Shown here: positions 52,546 to 61,000 of the stretch, in pieces | Layout: every line of letters starts with the position of its first letter | Position numbering within the stretch: position 1 is the first letter of the stretch | Assembly (NCBI RefSeq): GCF_007993935.1 | Contig: NZ_VITY01000003.1 | Coordinates: 1 to 64,000 of the forward strand | Direction: 5' to 3' | Source of the DNA: Bradyrhizobium macuxiense | GTDB lineage: Bacteria > Pseudomonadota > Alphaproteobacteria > Rhizobiales > Xanthobacteraceae | Length of the DNA: 64,000 nt | Program-made: the position numbers and the translations under genes | Notes under the pieces: model-generated | The model's input: the letters and a program-made list of their open reading frames with translations, nothing else | Database searches by the model: none | What the model was told of the DNA's origin: nothing

Positions 52546-53505
52546 ATGCGAAATCCATTCAGAAAAACACAGATGCAGAAGCTTGAAACCACCATCACCT
52601 CGCTGACGAAGCGTGGCGAACAGCTCGTCGCCATGCGCGCGGCAGCCCAGGACGCTTTGGACGAAGCTACCAAGGCCCGCCAAGCAGCGCTGTTGTCGGG
52701 CGATCTCAACGATCAGCGCGCGCTCGATAACTTGCGCGGCGCCGTGGACATGACAACGTCCTCCGTTACGGCGTTGGACGACGCGCTCGCCGTCCTGGCC
52801 CAGGAAAAGGTCGAGGCGGAACGCCAGCTCGCTGCCGAACACGATCGCATCGATCGCGCGATGGCGGCTGACAAGCTGGCAATGCAGGTTGCTGCTATCG
52901 AGGCAGCGTTGCCGAACTTCCTTGAGCAGTCGAGCGTTCTCGCCGACGCTTTGTCGGCGATCAGTCATTGGCATTTCGAGGCCAGCCAGATCGCGGGTTT
53001 CGTCCAGAACACCAGGGGGCAGGTCGAAATCGCGGCCAACTTTGCTTTGGCCGAGCTTCGGACGATGCCCGACGCGATCAGGCACGGTCGGCAAGCAATG
53101 CCGCCGCTGATGCCTTCGACCGCGCTGGTCTCGGCGGCGGCAGAACCGACGCCGGAAATGCAAACTGTCTTCATGCTGCGCTCTGCGTGGTTTCGTGACG
53201 CGCACGAGCAACGGAAGTTCGCGGGCCAATACGAAGATGCGATCATGCCGATCGGCACGGCGTGCCGTGCCCTGGACCAACGCATCGCGGTCGATGTGAC
53301 CGATCCGCGCCGCGCGCAGCTCCGTGGCGTGCGCGGCGGGGACTTCAGTCCTCAGGCGGCTGATGTCATCGATCTTGACACCGTCGAGGAGCCGAAGAAC
53401 GCGGCACCCGTCGAGCCCGATCGGGTGCTGCGCGATGCAGCTTTCACCGTGATCGACCGCAGCGCAGATGCGCGCACGATCCAGATTGAGGTGCCGCGCC
53501 TGTGA
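52546..53505 (+). CDS. Coiled-coil hypothetical protein
   Basis: A 319-residue protein. Residues 10-110 are mostly heptad-like helix (QKLETTITSLTKRGEQLVAM, then AQEKVEAERQLAAEHDRIDRA), so a coiled coil; the C-terminal half is mixed. First gene of a tight operon: its stop overlaps the next start (GTGA). No ribosome site is obvious at ATG 52546. Function unknown, possibly a scaffold for the downstream protease. Confidence 0.55.
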   Translation: MRNPFRKTQMQKLETTITSLTKRGEQLVAMRAAAQDALDEATKARQAALLSGDLNDQRALDNLRGAVDMTTSSVTALDDALAVLAQEKVEAERQLAAEHDRIDRAMAADKLAMQVAAIEAALPNFLEQSSVLADALSAISHWHFEASQIAGFVQNTRGQVEIAANFALAELRTMPDAIRHGRQAMPPLMPSTALVSAAAEPTPEMQTVFMLRSAWFRDAHEQRKFAGQYEDAIMPIGTACRALDQRIAVDVTDPRRAQLRGVRGGDFSPQAADVIDLDTVEEPKNAAPVEPDRVLRDAAFTVIDRSADARTIQIEVPRL

Positions 53506-53708
53506 CCGTCAAAGCCGCGCCTCCCGGCTGGGAACCCCATCGCATCGAAACGCGTATCGACGGCTATATCGCGACGCGCGGCGGCCGTATCCCCGTCGCC
53601 GTGGCGAAGATGATCGCCCACGCTGCGCGGCAGCCGGGCGATGGCGCCGTCGCTGCTATCCGCGCGCGCATGATCGCGCGGCACAAGGAGGTGCTCGGCC
53701 ATGTCTGA
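53502..53708 (+). CDS. Small basic protein of the metallopeptidase operon
   Basis: A 68-residue basic protein (GTG 53502). TRIDGYIATRGGRIPVAVAKMIAHAARQPGDGAVAAIRARMIARHKEV (about 17-64) is helical with many Arg. It overlaps both neighbours by 4 and 8 bases, so its translation is coupled. No family recognised. Confidence 0.5.
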   Translation: MTVKAAPPGWEPHRIETRIDGYIATRGGRIPVAVAKMIAHAARQPGDGAVAAIRARMIARHKEVLGHV

Positions 53709-54543
53709 AAAAGCTCCGGCTGAGGAGGGACCAGCAAGCCTTCTCGCCAAGAGGGAGGCCGCTGTCGAGGTCGGGTTGGTTGGCGATCTCGGCGGCGGCC
53801 TCGATGTGGAGAATGACGACTACGATCGCTTGCTCGCGTCGCTCGGCCGTACGTTTGAGGATGACGAGCGGATCGCGGTTCACGAAGCTGGGCACGCTGT
53901 CTGCGCGCGTCTGTTGGGTCATGACGTGGGCGGCGTGACGGTGAACCCCGACGTGTCCCATGGCTCCGAAGGACTGTGTTGGGGTGTTGGTCACGCTGAG
54001 GCGTTCGTGGAAGGCCGTGGTGATGCGTCCGACGTTCGGGACGCGCTTCGCTCGGTTATGCCGAAGGCGGGCGAGGATCGTCAGCCTGTGGCAGATGTCT
54101 TCGCCAATGTTTACGCCAAATGCATTGAGTTTGTTGCCGGTCGAGCGGCGGAGCGTATGCTGCTCGAAGGAGAGCCGCCTGAGCCTACCGATGATCTTCG
54201 GCAGACACGTGAACTTGCCATGCTCATCGGTTCTAGCGAAGAGGCGATTGCTACCTTTATCGCGCACTGCGATGTGGCTGCGCTCGATTTGCTGATGCCA
54301 CATGGCGATGTCGTGATGGCGCTGTCCATCATTTTGCGCATCAAACGAACGCTGGATGGAGCGGAGATCGATCAGATCATCCAGGATATGGAGGCGCGGA
54401 AGGTAATGACGGTTGAGCGCCAACGTCGGGTTGACTGGCGCAAACGCGAACTGGTGGCGGGCCGATTTCGCGCTGAATTTGATCATCTCAACGCCGCGCC
54501 GCTGTCAAATATCGTTCAAAATAGGTGGTGTAATCAGCGATGA
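53701..54543 (+). CDS. Stand-alone M41-like zinc metallopeptidase (HEAGH)
   Basis: A 280-residue protein. ERIAVHEAGHAVCARLLGH contains HExxH (His at about residue 61), as in the FtsH/M41 peptidase domain, followed by a helical domain with FVAGRAAERMLLEG that matches the M41 pattern supplying the third metal ligand region. No AAA+ domain is present, unlike FtsH. A strong terminator follows at 54592-54629. Likely cleaves a partner protein of the same operon or a phage/host target (inference). Confidence 0.7.
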   Translation: MSEKAPAEEGPASLLAKREAAVEVGLVGDLGGGLDVENDDYDRLLASLGRTFEDDERIAVHEAGHAVCARLLGHDVGGVTVNPDVSHGSEGLCWGVGHAEAFVEGRGDASDVRDALRSVMPKAGEDRQPVADVFANVYAKCIEFVAGRAAERMLLEGEPPEPTDDLRQTRELAMLIGSSEEAIATFIAHCDVAALDLLMPHGDVVMALSIILRIKRTLDGAEIDQIIQDMEARKVMTVERQRRVDWRKRELVAGRFRAEFDHLNAAPLSNIVQNRWCNQR

Positions 54544-54591
54544 GTTTGATCGGAAGTCGCGACGGATGTACTTGTGCCTGACGATCTCGAA

Positions 54592-54629
54592 TGGCCCCGA
54601 CGGCGTCGTCGTCGGGGCCATTGCTTTTG
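54592..54629 (+). terminator. Rho-independent terminator of the metallopeptidase operon
   Basis: ATGGCCCCGAC-GGCGTCGTC-GTCGGGGCCAT is an 11-bp stem followed by TGCTTTT. It closes the operon 52546-54543 on the plus strand and faces the convergent gene ending at 54660. Confidence 0.8.
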
Positions 54630-54659
54630 AGGTACTTTTTAGCAGACCAATACCGACCT

Positions 54660-55262
54660 CTAGGTCGTTACGTTCGTCTGAGTTGCCAATTGCTGCCAGC
54701 TATTCATCAAGCGCGCCAGATCATCGGCAGAAAGGCCATAATTGTCGGGCATAGATTTATATTTGACGCCCGAGAACGACTTAATCTCTGATGTAATCAG
54801 GGCTTCACCTTGAGACGACGTGTCCGCGCCCGGCCAATACACAGCGCCAGCATGATGACGCTCTGTCTTCGCGTCAAACACGACTTGCCCGCCGCTTCTA
54901 GAACCATATCGAGTGAAGTCCTTCACGTCGCTCCAACGATACTGCTTCTGCATCGCGCTGGTTGCTCGAAACCCATCAGCATCGAGCCGAAGAGAACCCT
55001 TCAGCCCTCTTCTTCCGAAGACCACGACAAGCAACCCAATAAAAACACCGATGAAAGCTAGGAATACGCCGTCTCCCTTTGCGGCACTGCCGGGCCGAAG
55101 ATCGCTCGATATCACCACAAACGCGAGCAGAGCGGCTATGGCGGGGCCGGTAGCAATAACCGTCCACCACTTAAATGGTGAAGCGCACAGACAGAGAGGT
55201 CCGGGAAACTCCGCGATTAGCCGCTCCACTTGATTTGGATCATCTCGGGTTGATTTGAGCAT
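54660..55262 (-). CDS. Two-helix membrane protein, STM3941-like
   Basis: A 200-residue protein. Two hydrophobic segments (about 32-52 and 66-85) are followed by a soluble part with GLKGSLRLDADGFRATS and KDFTRYG, ending YGLSADDLARLMNSWQ. The pattern resembles STM3941-type membrane proteins (PH-like domain after two helices). ATG 55262; TTG 55274 is an alternative. Unlinked to known function. Confidence 0.5.
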   Translation of the reverse strand: MLKSTRDDPNQVERLIAEFPGPLCLCASPFKWWTVIATGPAIAALLAFVVISSDLRPGSAAKGDGVFLAFIGVFIGLLVVVFGRRGLKGSLRLDADGFRATSAMQKQYRWSDVKDFTRYGSRSGGQVVFDAKTERHHAGAVYWPGADTSSQGEALITSEIKSFSGVKYKSMPDNYGLSADDLARLMNSWQQLATQTNVTT

Positions 55263-55287
55263 GAATGCTGGCAATGATGCTGAAAGG

Positions 55288-55563
55288 TTAGCGGCTGTTC
55301 GCCCGCGTCCGGGGTAGAGAGTATCGGATCGTCAACGACGCCCCGAAACCCTTTTTGGGCGTAGCAACGATTTTGTCCTCAGAGGGATTTTGCTCGTCGT
55401 ACATAGCTTGGCAGCAGGAAGGCATCTGATGGGTGGGTCCCGGATAACCACCTAGCCGTCGATGGAGTGCGCCCGAATTCAAATCCAATGATCGAGCACC
55501 GCGCAGTTCAGCCTCGCGCAAGTGCCTCTGAATTTCGACGCGAAACTGCTCTTTTGTTGGCAA
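55288..55563 (-). CDS. Small protein resembling the N-terminal domain of McrA/HNH-type nucleases
   Basis: A 91-residue protein. TTG 55563 was chosen because AAGGAG lies seven bases upstream. FRVEIQRHLREAELRGARSLDLNSGALHRRLGGYPGPTHQMPSCCQAMYDE recalls an N-terminal module seen before HNH/McrA nuclease domains (residues about 6-56), with GASLTIRYSLPR near the end. No nuclease domain follows here, so it may be a split or stand-alone domain. Assignment is from memory of the motif only. Confidence 0.5.
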   Translation of the reverse strand: MPTKEQFRVEIQRHLREAELRGARSLDLNSGALHRRLGGYPGPTHQMPSCCQAMYDEQNPSEDKIVATPKKGFGASLTIRYSLPRTRANSR

Positions 55564-55618
55564 GCAACTCTCCTTCGAATGCAAATGTACTGCCTGGCGA
55601 AATCAATGGGCGCGAACC

Positions 55619-57424
55619 TTAATACAGTTCGGGCCTCCTCTTAATTCGTTCAAATTCCGCTAGGGCTGGCGAGAGTTGGGGGAGAGTGTCGAAAGTGATC
55701 TTAAGCTCGAACTTTTGAGCGCCATTCTTGAGCGCTTCTGTATTTCGGCTCCATTGAAGGTGCAGATCGTCGATCACGCGAACCACGCTCGCGGTAATGC
55801 CGCGAAACGAACTCTTCAGTTCGTAGAAGGCCAAAGGCACTTCGGCCGCGCATAGATTTGTTTCGAATTCCAAAAATCGACGACAATTGTGGAACAGCAA
55901 GTTCACTACGCTAAGTATCGCCATTGCATTCCCCGGCATTCCAGGCTCACCGAGCGCATTCATCAAGTCCTTGTCGATACATGCTTTGATACCGACCATC
56001 GCAGAAGAGAGTTCACTGCACTCGCTGCCAACCCAGCGGAAGAACTCGCGGCCTGTGAAGAGTTTCCTCGGAACAATGTCCGCCAACTTGTCGCACTCGA
56101 TCTCTAAGGGCTGTAGTTTCGATCTAAGCAACTCGTCCACGAGCAAGAATTCCCACAGCTTTTCCTGGTTCATCGCAAGAGCACGAGCGGCCTCCGTCTC
56201 GTGTGAATATGCTTCCCCAACCTCTGCGGTGGTGGCGCTGCGATCTTGCATCGGTGCGAACGTTAGAGGGGGCGTGTAAGAATTATCTGGCGTCACCGAA
56301 GCGGCGGGGTTGTCAGCGCGCATCGCGACGATGGCCGATGCAAATCCTTCTGACACATCGGCGCGCGAGCAAAGTATGCGCTCGTTCAATCCGCTGGCCG
56401 ACTTGAGATCGAATTCGCCAAATAGGCAGACTGGGAGCTTGCGGTTGTTGTTAAACCTGCGATCTGGTCCGCCATTTCGATTTACGAAACGCCAGGTTTC
56501 GGCAACCACAAGAGCGTCACTCGGCGCGGCATCATCCTCGACGAAGCGGACCGCCCTCGAGACCAATTCAACGTCATTGTAACGGAATGCAGCCACTCTT
56601 ACCCCAGCAACGACAAGGATGGCGTCTGGGGTGAAATATAGCGTCTTATTCCCGAGGGGTAGTTGCAGAAACTCGACGTTACATTTGACGAGGGACGGGT
56701 TGGCTCTCCCTAGTGAAATCAATGTTCGCTGCACAGCCTTCGAGGTGCCGGCATTTCTCTTCCAATCCGCTTCATGCCTTTCCAGCGGAATTCTCCAAAT
56801 GCGGCTGCACGCAGACAAGGCGCCGAATGCTTGTCCTAAAGCCTCGAAGCGCTCCGCTGCATCACCAGAAAGATCGTAATCGAGCGAAATGGTGTTTGAG
56901 AGCAGGCCGTGGACAGCTATTGCGCCCAGAATGATGACGGCCCCTGCGGCGACGAGGAACACGGCTACTGGCGAGGCTGCTGGCGTTGAGCTGACGATCG
57001 AGAATGCGCCGATTGCGAATAGCGCCACCAGCGCGCCGAGGAATGTCTTATATAATTGCCACCTCGATCTGCTTGCGTTCAATGCTTCCGCAATGTCGAG
57101 AGTGGAGCTGGCTACCAATTGCTCAATTGGCGAGCTAGTAATCACTGTCGCGCTTGGGACCAGGCTGGTGTCTTCGTTTGTTACCGGGTCACTCGCGTTA
57201 GGCAATCCACGATTTGGAAGTGAAGAGCGCTTGCCGGATGAGTAGGCTTGATAGGCCGTCCACGAAATTCCTGATCCGGGCAAGCCGACCGTTGTTCTCG
57301 TGCCATGTGGGCCAATGGTGAAATGGGCACCTCTAGGCCCAAGTGAGACGCTGGCTCCGCTGCCGCTCAAGTTTAAGCGAACACCAGGGATGATCTTGAA
57401 GCTCTGGCGAAACCGAAATCCCAT
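55619..57424 (-). CDS. DUF4236-domain membrane protein
   Basis: A 601-residue protein. MGFRFRQSFKIIPGVRLNLSGSGASVSLGPRGAHFTIG (first 38 residues) is DUF4236, a small beta domain of unknown role. Two membrane helices follow around 130-150 and 155-175, then a long cytoplasmic helical and beta region ending FERIKRRPELY. No enzyme motif was seen. It is on the same strand as the two genes upstream of 55563, but with a 35-base gap. Confidence 0.65.
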   Translation of the reverse strand: MGFRFRQSFKIIPGVRLNLSGSGASVSLGPRGAHFTIGPHGTRTTVGLPGSGISWTAYQAYSSGKRSSLPNRGLPNASDPVTNEDTSLVPSATVITSSPIEQLVASSTLDIAEALNASRSRWQLYKTFLGALVALFAIGAFSIVSSTPAASPVAVFLVAAGAVIILGAIAVHGLLSNTISLDYDLSGDAAERFEALGQAFGALSACSRIWRIPLERHEADWKRNAGTSKAVQRTLISLGRANPSLVKCNVEFLQLPLGNKTLYFTPDAILVVAGVRVAAFRYNDVELVSRAVRFVEDDAAPSDALVVAETWRFVNRNGGPDRRFNNNRKLPVCLFGEFDLKSASGLNERILCSRADVSEGFASAIVAMRADNPAASVTPDNSYTPPLTFAPMQDRSATTAEVGEAYSHETEAARALAMNQEKLWEFLLVDELLRSKLQPLEIECDKLADIVPRKLFTGREFFRWVGSECSELSSAMVGIKACIDKDLMNALGEPGMPGNAMAILSVVNLLFHNCRRFLEFETNLCAAEVPLAFYELKSSFRGITASVVRVIDDLHLQWSRNTEALKNGAQKFELKITFDTLPQLSPALAEFERIKRRPELY

Positions 57425-57759
57425 GTGCCACCAATAAATAGATCAAGCAAAAATGTATGTTGGGTCAGAGCAAGCTATCTAAAAATATCCTTCGACCTCA
57501 GCCCCCGGATGAGCTTGGCGCCGCTGAATGATTGCATTGTTTCGCAACCTCTGCGCGTGGGTCAAGGGATAGCCGAAGAGTAAACGGACCGTAGAAGTAC
57601 GGAAGCTGAGATGGCCGATGGCCGCACCATTTGAGGGAAGCGGCGGGCGGCCTCGCTTCAATCGCTTGCCGCCCCATTCTTGCTTGGGTGCCCTTGGCTC
57701 GCCAGTTATGCCCAACGCCAGCGTAGTTTTGCAAATGCATCTCGCCGGAACGCCTTACC
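57425..57759. other. Spacer with no supported gene
   Basis: About 335 bases. Two overlapping minus-strand frames (57479-57715 and 57498-57740) have no ribosome site and no recognisable domain, and I do not support them. It could hold the remnant of a degraded gene. Confidence 0.35.
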
Positions 57760-57942
57760 TCATTCCGGATGATCGATGACCTTCCTCACATCAGGTTCAT
57801 CGATCCCGTCCGCCTGATTGCATTCGCAAGGCATACCCGCGCCGCATTGACAGCCACGTGCTTCAGCCGTCCAAGGCAAGTGGGGATGGTTCTCACAGAC
57901 CCAGCCAAGGCCGAAGCAGATTGGACAGTTGGGCTTTGTCAT
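57760..57942 (-). CDS. Small Cys-rich island protein
   Basis: A 60-residue protein starting MTKPNCPICFGLGWVCENHPHLPW, with CxxC and further Cys/His in RGCQCGAGMPCECN. It is likely zinc-binding, from ATG 57942 with AGGAGA upstream. This family is common in rhizobial islands and phage-like regions. It directly follows the DNA ligase gene. Confidence 0.7.
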   Translation of the reverse strand: MTKPNCPICFGLGWVCENHPHLPWTAEARGCQCGAGMPCECNQADGIDEPDVRKVIDHPE

Positions 57943-57949
57943 TCTTCTC

Positions 57950-58852
57950 CTATCGCTTTGACAGACCCTTAAACGAACTAGCTCGTAGAAGTCCTTCCGA
58001 CGAGATGTCCCGGTACTCGACATCTGCGTAGAACTTCGGCTCAACCCAGGTTGCCTTCGGCTTCCTGATCGGCTTGGTCAACTTTGACTTCGGACTAACG
58101 ACCGTATCGAGTTGCTTGCGAATTTGGCTGGAAGCGGTGCGGGACCAGCCGGTGCCGACTTTACCCATATAGATCAGTTCCCGGCCTTCTCGCTTGCCGA
58201 GATAAAGCGCGGCGACCCCCGTGGGGTCCTTCACGAACCCAACCACCGGGAATTGCTCTCGCTGAACTGTCTTGATCTTTAGCCAGCCGTCATTGCGATC
58301 CGAGCGGTAAGGCGCGTCGGCTTTCTTCGATACGATGCCTTCGTACTTCAGCTTGCTCGCGTGTACGAACAACTCGTGTCCGTCGCCTTCAAGATGCTCG
58401 CTGTATAAAAGCGGCGGCGAAAGTTCGTACGCGTCGAACAAACCCCGCAACATCGACTTGCGTTCGATCTGCGGCAGTTTTCGCAGGTCCTGCCCGTCGA
58501 GCCAAAGCAGATCGAACGCGTAGTACAGCAGTCGATCCTGACGGCCCCTCGCCAGTTCGGCTTGCAGTTCGCTGAAGTTGGTTCGGCCTTCATGGACGAC
58601 GACGATTTCACCGTCGATGATAGCCTGACCGGGAATGCCGAAGGCCTTGGCGATTGCCGAAAACCGCTTCGTCCAATCGAGCCCGTTGCGTGTATACGCC
58701 TTGGCTCGGCCCTGGTTCAGGTGGATCTGAACCCGATAGCCATCGTACTTGATCTCGTGGAGATAGCCGGTCTCGGGAGCTTTGCTTCTGAGCGTGGCGA
58801 GCTGTGGCTTGATGAAGCCTGGCATCTCGATGCCTCGGGGACGCTTAACCAT
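57950..58852 (-). CDS. ATP-dependent DNA ligase (LigD ligase-domain type)
   Basis: A 300-residue stand-alone ligase. Motif I is EIKYDGYRVQ with the adenylated Lys (around residue 34), EIVVVHEG motif III region, LLYYAFDLLWLDG motif IIIa, KYEGIVSKK motif IV and WLKIKT motif V, all present, followed by an OB fold. It matches the ligase domain of LigD rather than the full NHEJ protein; no Ku gene is seen. It probably seals the island during recombination or repair. Confidence 0.88.
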   Translation of the reverse strand: MVKRPRGIEMPGFIKPQLATLRSKAPETGYLHEIKYDGYRVQIHLNQGRAKAYTRNGLDWTKRFSAIAKAFGIPGQAIIDGEIVVVHEGRTNFSELQAELARGRQDRLLYYAFDLLWLDGQDLRKLPQIERKSMLRGLFDAYELSPPLLYSEHLEGDGHELFVHASKLKYEGIVSKKADAPYRSDRNDGWLKIKTVQREQFPVVGFVKDPTGVAALYLGKREGRELIYMGKVGTGWSRTASSQIRKQLDTVVSPKSKLTKPIRKPKATWVEPKFYADVEYRDISSEGLLRASSFKGLSKR

Positions 58853-58885
58853 ACGTAAACTCAAAATTAACTTGGGACAATGACG

Positions 58886-58912
58886 CACCAGTATAATGCC
58901 GCTTTACTGGTG
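58886..58912 (+). promoter_or_regulatory. Operator CACCAGTA-N11-TACTGGTG over a TATAAT -10
   Basis: CACCAGTA and TACTGGTG form a perfect 8-bp inverted repeat. A perfect TATAAT (58892-58897) overlaps its left half, 20 bases before ATG 58917. A repressor bound here would cover the promoter of the small gene cluster 58917-59653. The -35 is less clear (TTGGGA near 58873, short spacing). Confidence 0.5.
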
Positions 58913-58916
58913 ATCC

Positions 58917-59105
58917 ATGTTGGACGATGAATTCAACAAGCAGCGGGCTATTTTGATCCGCGACATTGCTGGCCGCGCGGATGATCCTTTCATCAAGCAG
59001 CGCCTTTTTGCGCTTGCCGCGCGGTACGAGGGGCCTCTCATCGCCAAGACCGTGACGCCCATTCTCATCGGCAAGCACCGCATTTCTGAAAACGAGCGTG
59101 GCTGA
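58917..59105 (+). CDS. Small conserved island protein
   Basis: A 62-residue protein MLDDEFNKQRAILIRDIAGR then ADDPFIKQRLFALAARYEGP, two helices, basic-acidic pattern. A strong -10 and an operator lie just upstream. Similar proteins are common in Bradyrhizobium islands; function unknown. Confidence 0.6.
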   Translation: MLDDEFNKQRAILIRDIAGRADDPFIKQRLFALAARYEGPLIAKTVTPILIGKHRISENERG

Positions 59106-59198
59106 TCAACTGAGCCAATCTACGGTCCCCCATGATCCACTTGACTTGCAGTTCGCGCTTTGTTCTTATGGCGGCTCATCGCCAGTTCAGAGCAAGTT

Positions 59199-59429
59199 AT
59201 GCCCACACTCGAATTCGTCCGTTCGGAGATCGAGCGCATGCGCGTGCAAGTCAGCCGCCAACGCAAGGAAATCCTTCAGCTCCGGAGAGCCGGTATCTCG
59301 ACCAACTCGGCCGACGCGCTGTTGCAGCGGATGCTCGACAAAATCGACGGGCTCTGTGCTGACCGAGATCGGATGAAGGCCGCGCTGCCGAAGCCGAAGG
59401 GCAAGGTTCTTGGAGGCCGGAAATGGTGA
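59199..59429 (+). CDS. Small helical island protein
   Basis: A 76-residue protein MPTLEFVRSEIERMRVQVSRQRKEILQLRRAGISTNSADALLQRMLDKIDGLC (about 1-53), a single long helix and a second short helix, likely dimeric. Same kind as many rhizobial-island hypotheticals. Its stop overlaps the next start by 7 bases. Confidence 0.6.
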   Translation: MPTLEFVRSEIERMRVQVSRQRKEILQLRRAGISTNSADALLQRMLDKIDGLCADRDRMKAALPKPKGKVLGGRKW

Positions 59430-59653
59430 GGGAGCGTCCGCAGTGGTTCGATGATTGCGAAAATCCGCCAGCATTCATCAGAGCGCTAAACGAAGTACGG
59501 CAACTGTCTGCTCGTGAAGGCTGGTGCTATCACCATGTTCAAGCGATCCAGGTTGCTATCGATCAATACGCGGAGGCCGCGCTCGGCAATCGCGAGTTCT
59601 TTCTGAACCGGCCTTACAGTATTGGACCGGCTAGGAAGGGAGATGTTCCCTAA
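59423..59653 (+). CDS. Small conserved island protein
   Basis: A 76-residue protein. RPQWFDDCENPPAFIRALNEVRQLSAREGWCYHHVQAIQVAIDQYAEAALGNREFFLNRPYSIG (residues about 5-68) is a recurrent rhizobial-island sequence. Translation is coupled to the gene before it by overlap. Function unknown. Confidence 0.65.
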   Translation: MVRERPQWFDDCENPPAFIRALNEVRQLSAREGWCYHHVQAIQVAIDQYAEAALGNREFFLNRPYSIGPARKGDVP

Positions 59654-59671
59654 CCATGAGGACCTCGCGCA

Positions 59672-60409
59672 TCAGACGCCTGCCGGTCCTTGCGCAATAT
59701 CAATCACGTGCCGGTCAGCGCCAACTGTGATTACAATCGTGTACGTCTTTGCACCGCCAGCCTGATCGGTCGGTGGCGCAAGGTGCAGTTGCCCGCCGTA
59801 CCATTCACCTGACATGAGCGTATTGTCCTTGATCACGGATTGCTCAAGCGCTGCCATGTTGCGCTGTCCGGTTTCGACCGTAGCAGCGATCATCGCTTCG
59901 TTCTGTGCCGTAGCATTGCCTTGCGCAATCGCGGCGGCGGTCGGGCTGTAGAACGTGCCCGTGCGTCCGCTTGGGGTCGTGTAGCTGCCATACCCTGCTT
60001 GCGACGCGCTGTAGGCATTGCCTGCTGCGGCGAGACCCGTAAAAATCGCCCTTGCAACCTGGCGGTTCTTTTCTTCCTGCACCAGCATTTCATACGTCAC
60101 GACCTGCATCGAATGATCAGTTCCGCCGACGTGTTGGATTGCTTCGACTTGCGCTACCCGGAAATCTACGGGGGCTTTGCCAAGATTGTTGATGCCCACG
60201 ACAAACACCGGGCGGCCATTGGCTTGAAACTGCCGAGAAGCGGGCCGCACCAGGACAAGTGAGTTCTTCTGCCGGGAGACAAGGGCTGGCTGCCCATCCC
60301 GCATGAGCGACTGCTGCTGCGGGTTGGACGCCTTGAACTGAACCGTCTCACTGTTCGTTACACAACCGCCCAACGTGGCGCAAAGCACCACAACGCCCAG
60401 CTCACGCAT
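59672..60409 (-). CDS. Hypothetical lipoprotein
   Basis: A 245-residue protein from ATG 60409. MRELGVVVLCATLGGCVTNS is a lipoprotein signal with Cys at the lipobox LGGC. The mature part has GKAPVDFRVAQVEAIQ and a C-terminal stretch of GGQLHLAPPTDQAGGAKTYTIVITVGADRHVIDIAQG (beta-rich). It is transcribed divergently from the gene at 60594 across a spacer with the shared 17-bp element. Confidence 0.6.
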   Translation of the reverse strand: MRELGVVVLCATLGGCVTNSETVQFKASNPQQQSLMRDGQPALVSRQKNSLVLVRPASRQFQANGRPVFVVGINNLGKAPVDFRVAQVEAIQHVGGTDHSMQVVTYEMLVQEEKNRQVARAIFTGLAAAGNAYSASQAGYGSYTTPSGRTGTFYSPTAAAIAQGNATAQNEAMIAATVETGQRNMAALEQSVIKDNTLMSGEWYGGQLHLAPPTDQAGGAKTYTIVITVGADRHVIDIAQGPAGV

Positions 60410-60487
60410 TATGATTTCCCCAGACCCGAAAGCGAGATAGAACCGCAACCGGAGCGGGATATCAATATTCAGCTTCAACCCACAGCA

Positions 60488-60504
60488 TAGACCTTAGTTG
60501 TGTG
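60488..60504. promoter_or_regulatory. 17-bp element TAGACCTTAGTTGTGTG, copy 1
   Basis: Exact copy of the element at 62898-62914. It sits 79 bases upstream of the minus-strand lipoprotein start and 90 bases before the plus-strand start at 60594, in the middle of a divergent spacer. The following bases (TACGCGAATAAGCCGC) are partly conserved with copy 2. Confidence 0.55.
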
Positions 60505-60593
60505 TACGCGAATAAGCCGCATCCGGTAATTGCACGAGCTGCTTGATCAAGAGTGACCGTCGCCAAGACGGTCCGTATTTAGGGAGGTTCGCT

Positions 60594-60809
60594 TTGAAGA
60601 AGATGACGATACTTGCGGTGGCGCTGCTTTGCTCAACCACATTTGCCGAAGCGCGCGGCGGCGGACATGGCGGCGGCCGAGTTTCCTACGGGGGAGGTCA
60701 TCACACGTCCAGTCACGGTGGATCATACACTGGCGGGGTGGGATCGTCTCACAGAGGCGGCACCTATTCGAACCCGAGCACCGGAAATCGGTACGGCACG
60801 CACAGGTAG
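60594..60809 (+). CDS. Small exported Gly/His/Ser-rich protein
   Basis: A 71-residue protein from TTG 60594 with GGGAGG seven bases upstream. KKMTILAVALLCSTTFAEARG is a signal peptide, then a Gly-rich, His-containing tail (GGGHGGGRVSYGGGHHTSSH). It is probably a small secreted metal- or surface-binding protein. ATG 60603 is the alternative start. Confidence 0.55.
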   Translation: MKKMTILAVALLCSTTFAEARGGGHGGGRVSYGGGHHTSSHGGSYTGGVGSSHRGGTYSNPSTGNRYGTHR

Positions 60810-60821
60810 GTCATCCCAGGT

Positions 60822-60863
60822 CCCGGCATCTATCAGCGATGTCGGGATGTGCATCCTGTTTTT
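60822..60863 (+). terminator. Weak rho-independent terminator
   Basis: CCCGGCATC with GATGTCGGG (one G.T pair) and the run CCTGTTTTT downstream can form a terminator for the gene at 60594. Low confidence because the stem is short. Confidence 0.4.
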
Positions 60864-61000
60864 AACCCGCACCTCAAACATCATCGTTCAGACGACTTGT
60901 TGGAATTCAACCTTTAGCAAGTTGCCGGTTGGCGGTTCAACGCGTTTCCATTATCGTTAGCGCGCGTTGCGTCGGGGGTTTTGGAGCTGAGGGGGCGGTT

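Noticed and set aside
57479..57740. Two overlapping minus-strand frames
   Set aside because: No ribosome site or recognised domain; possibly debris of a lost gene.
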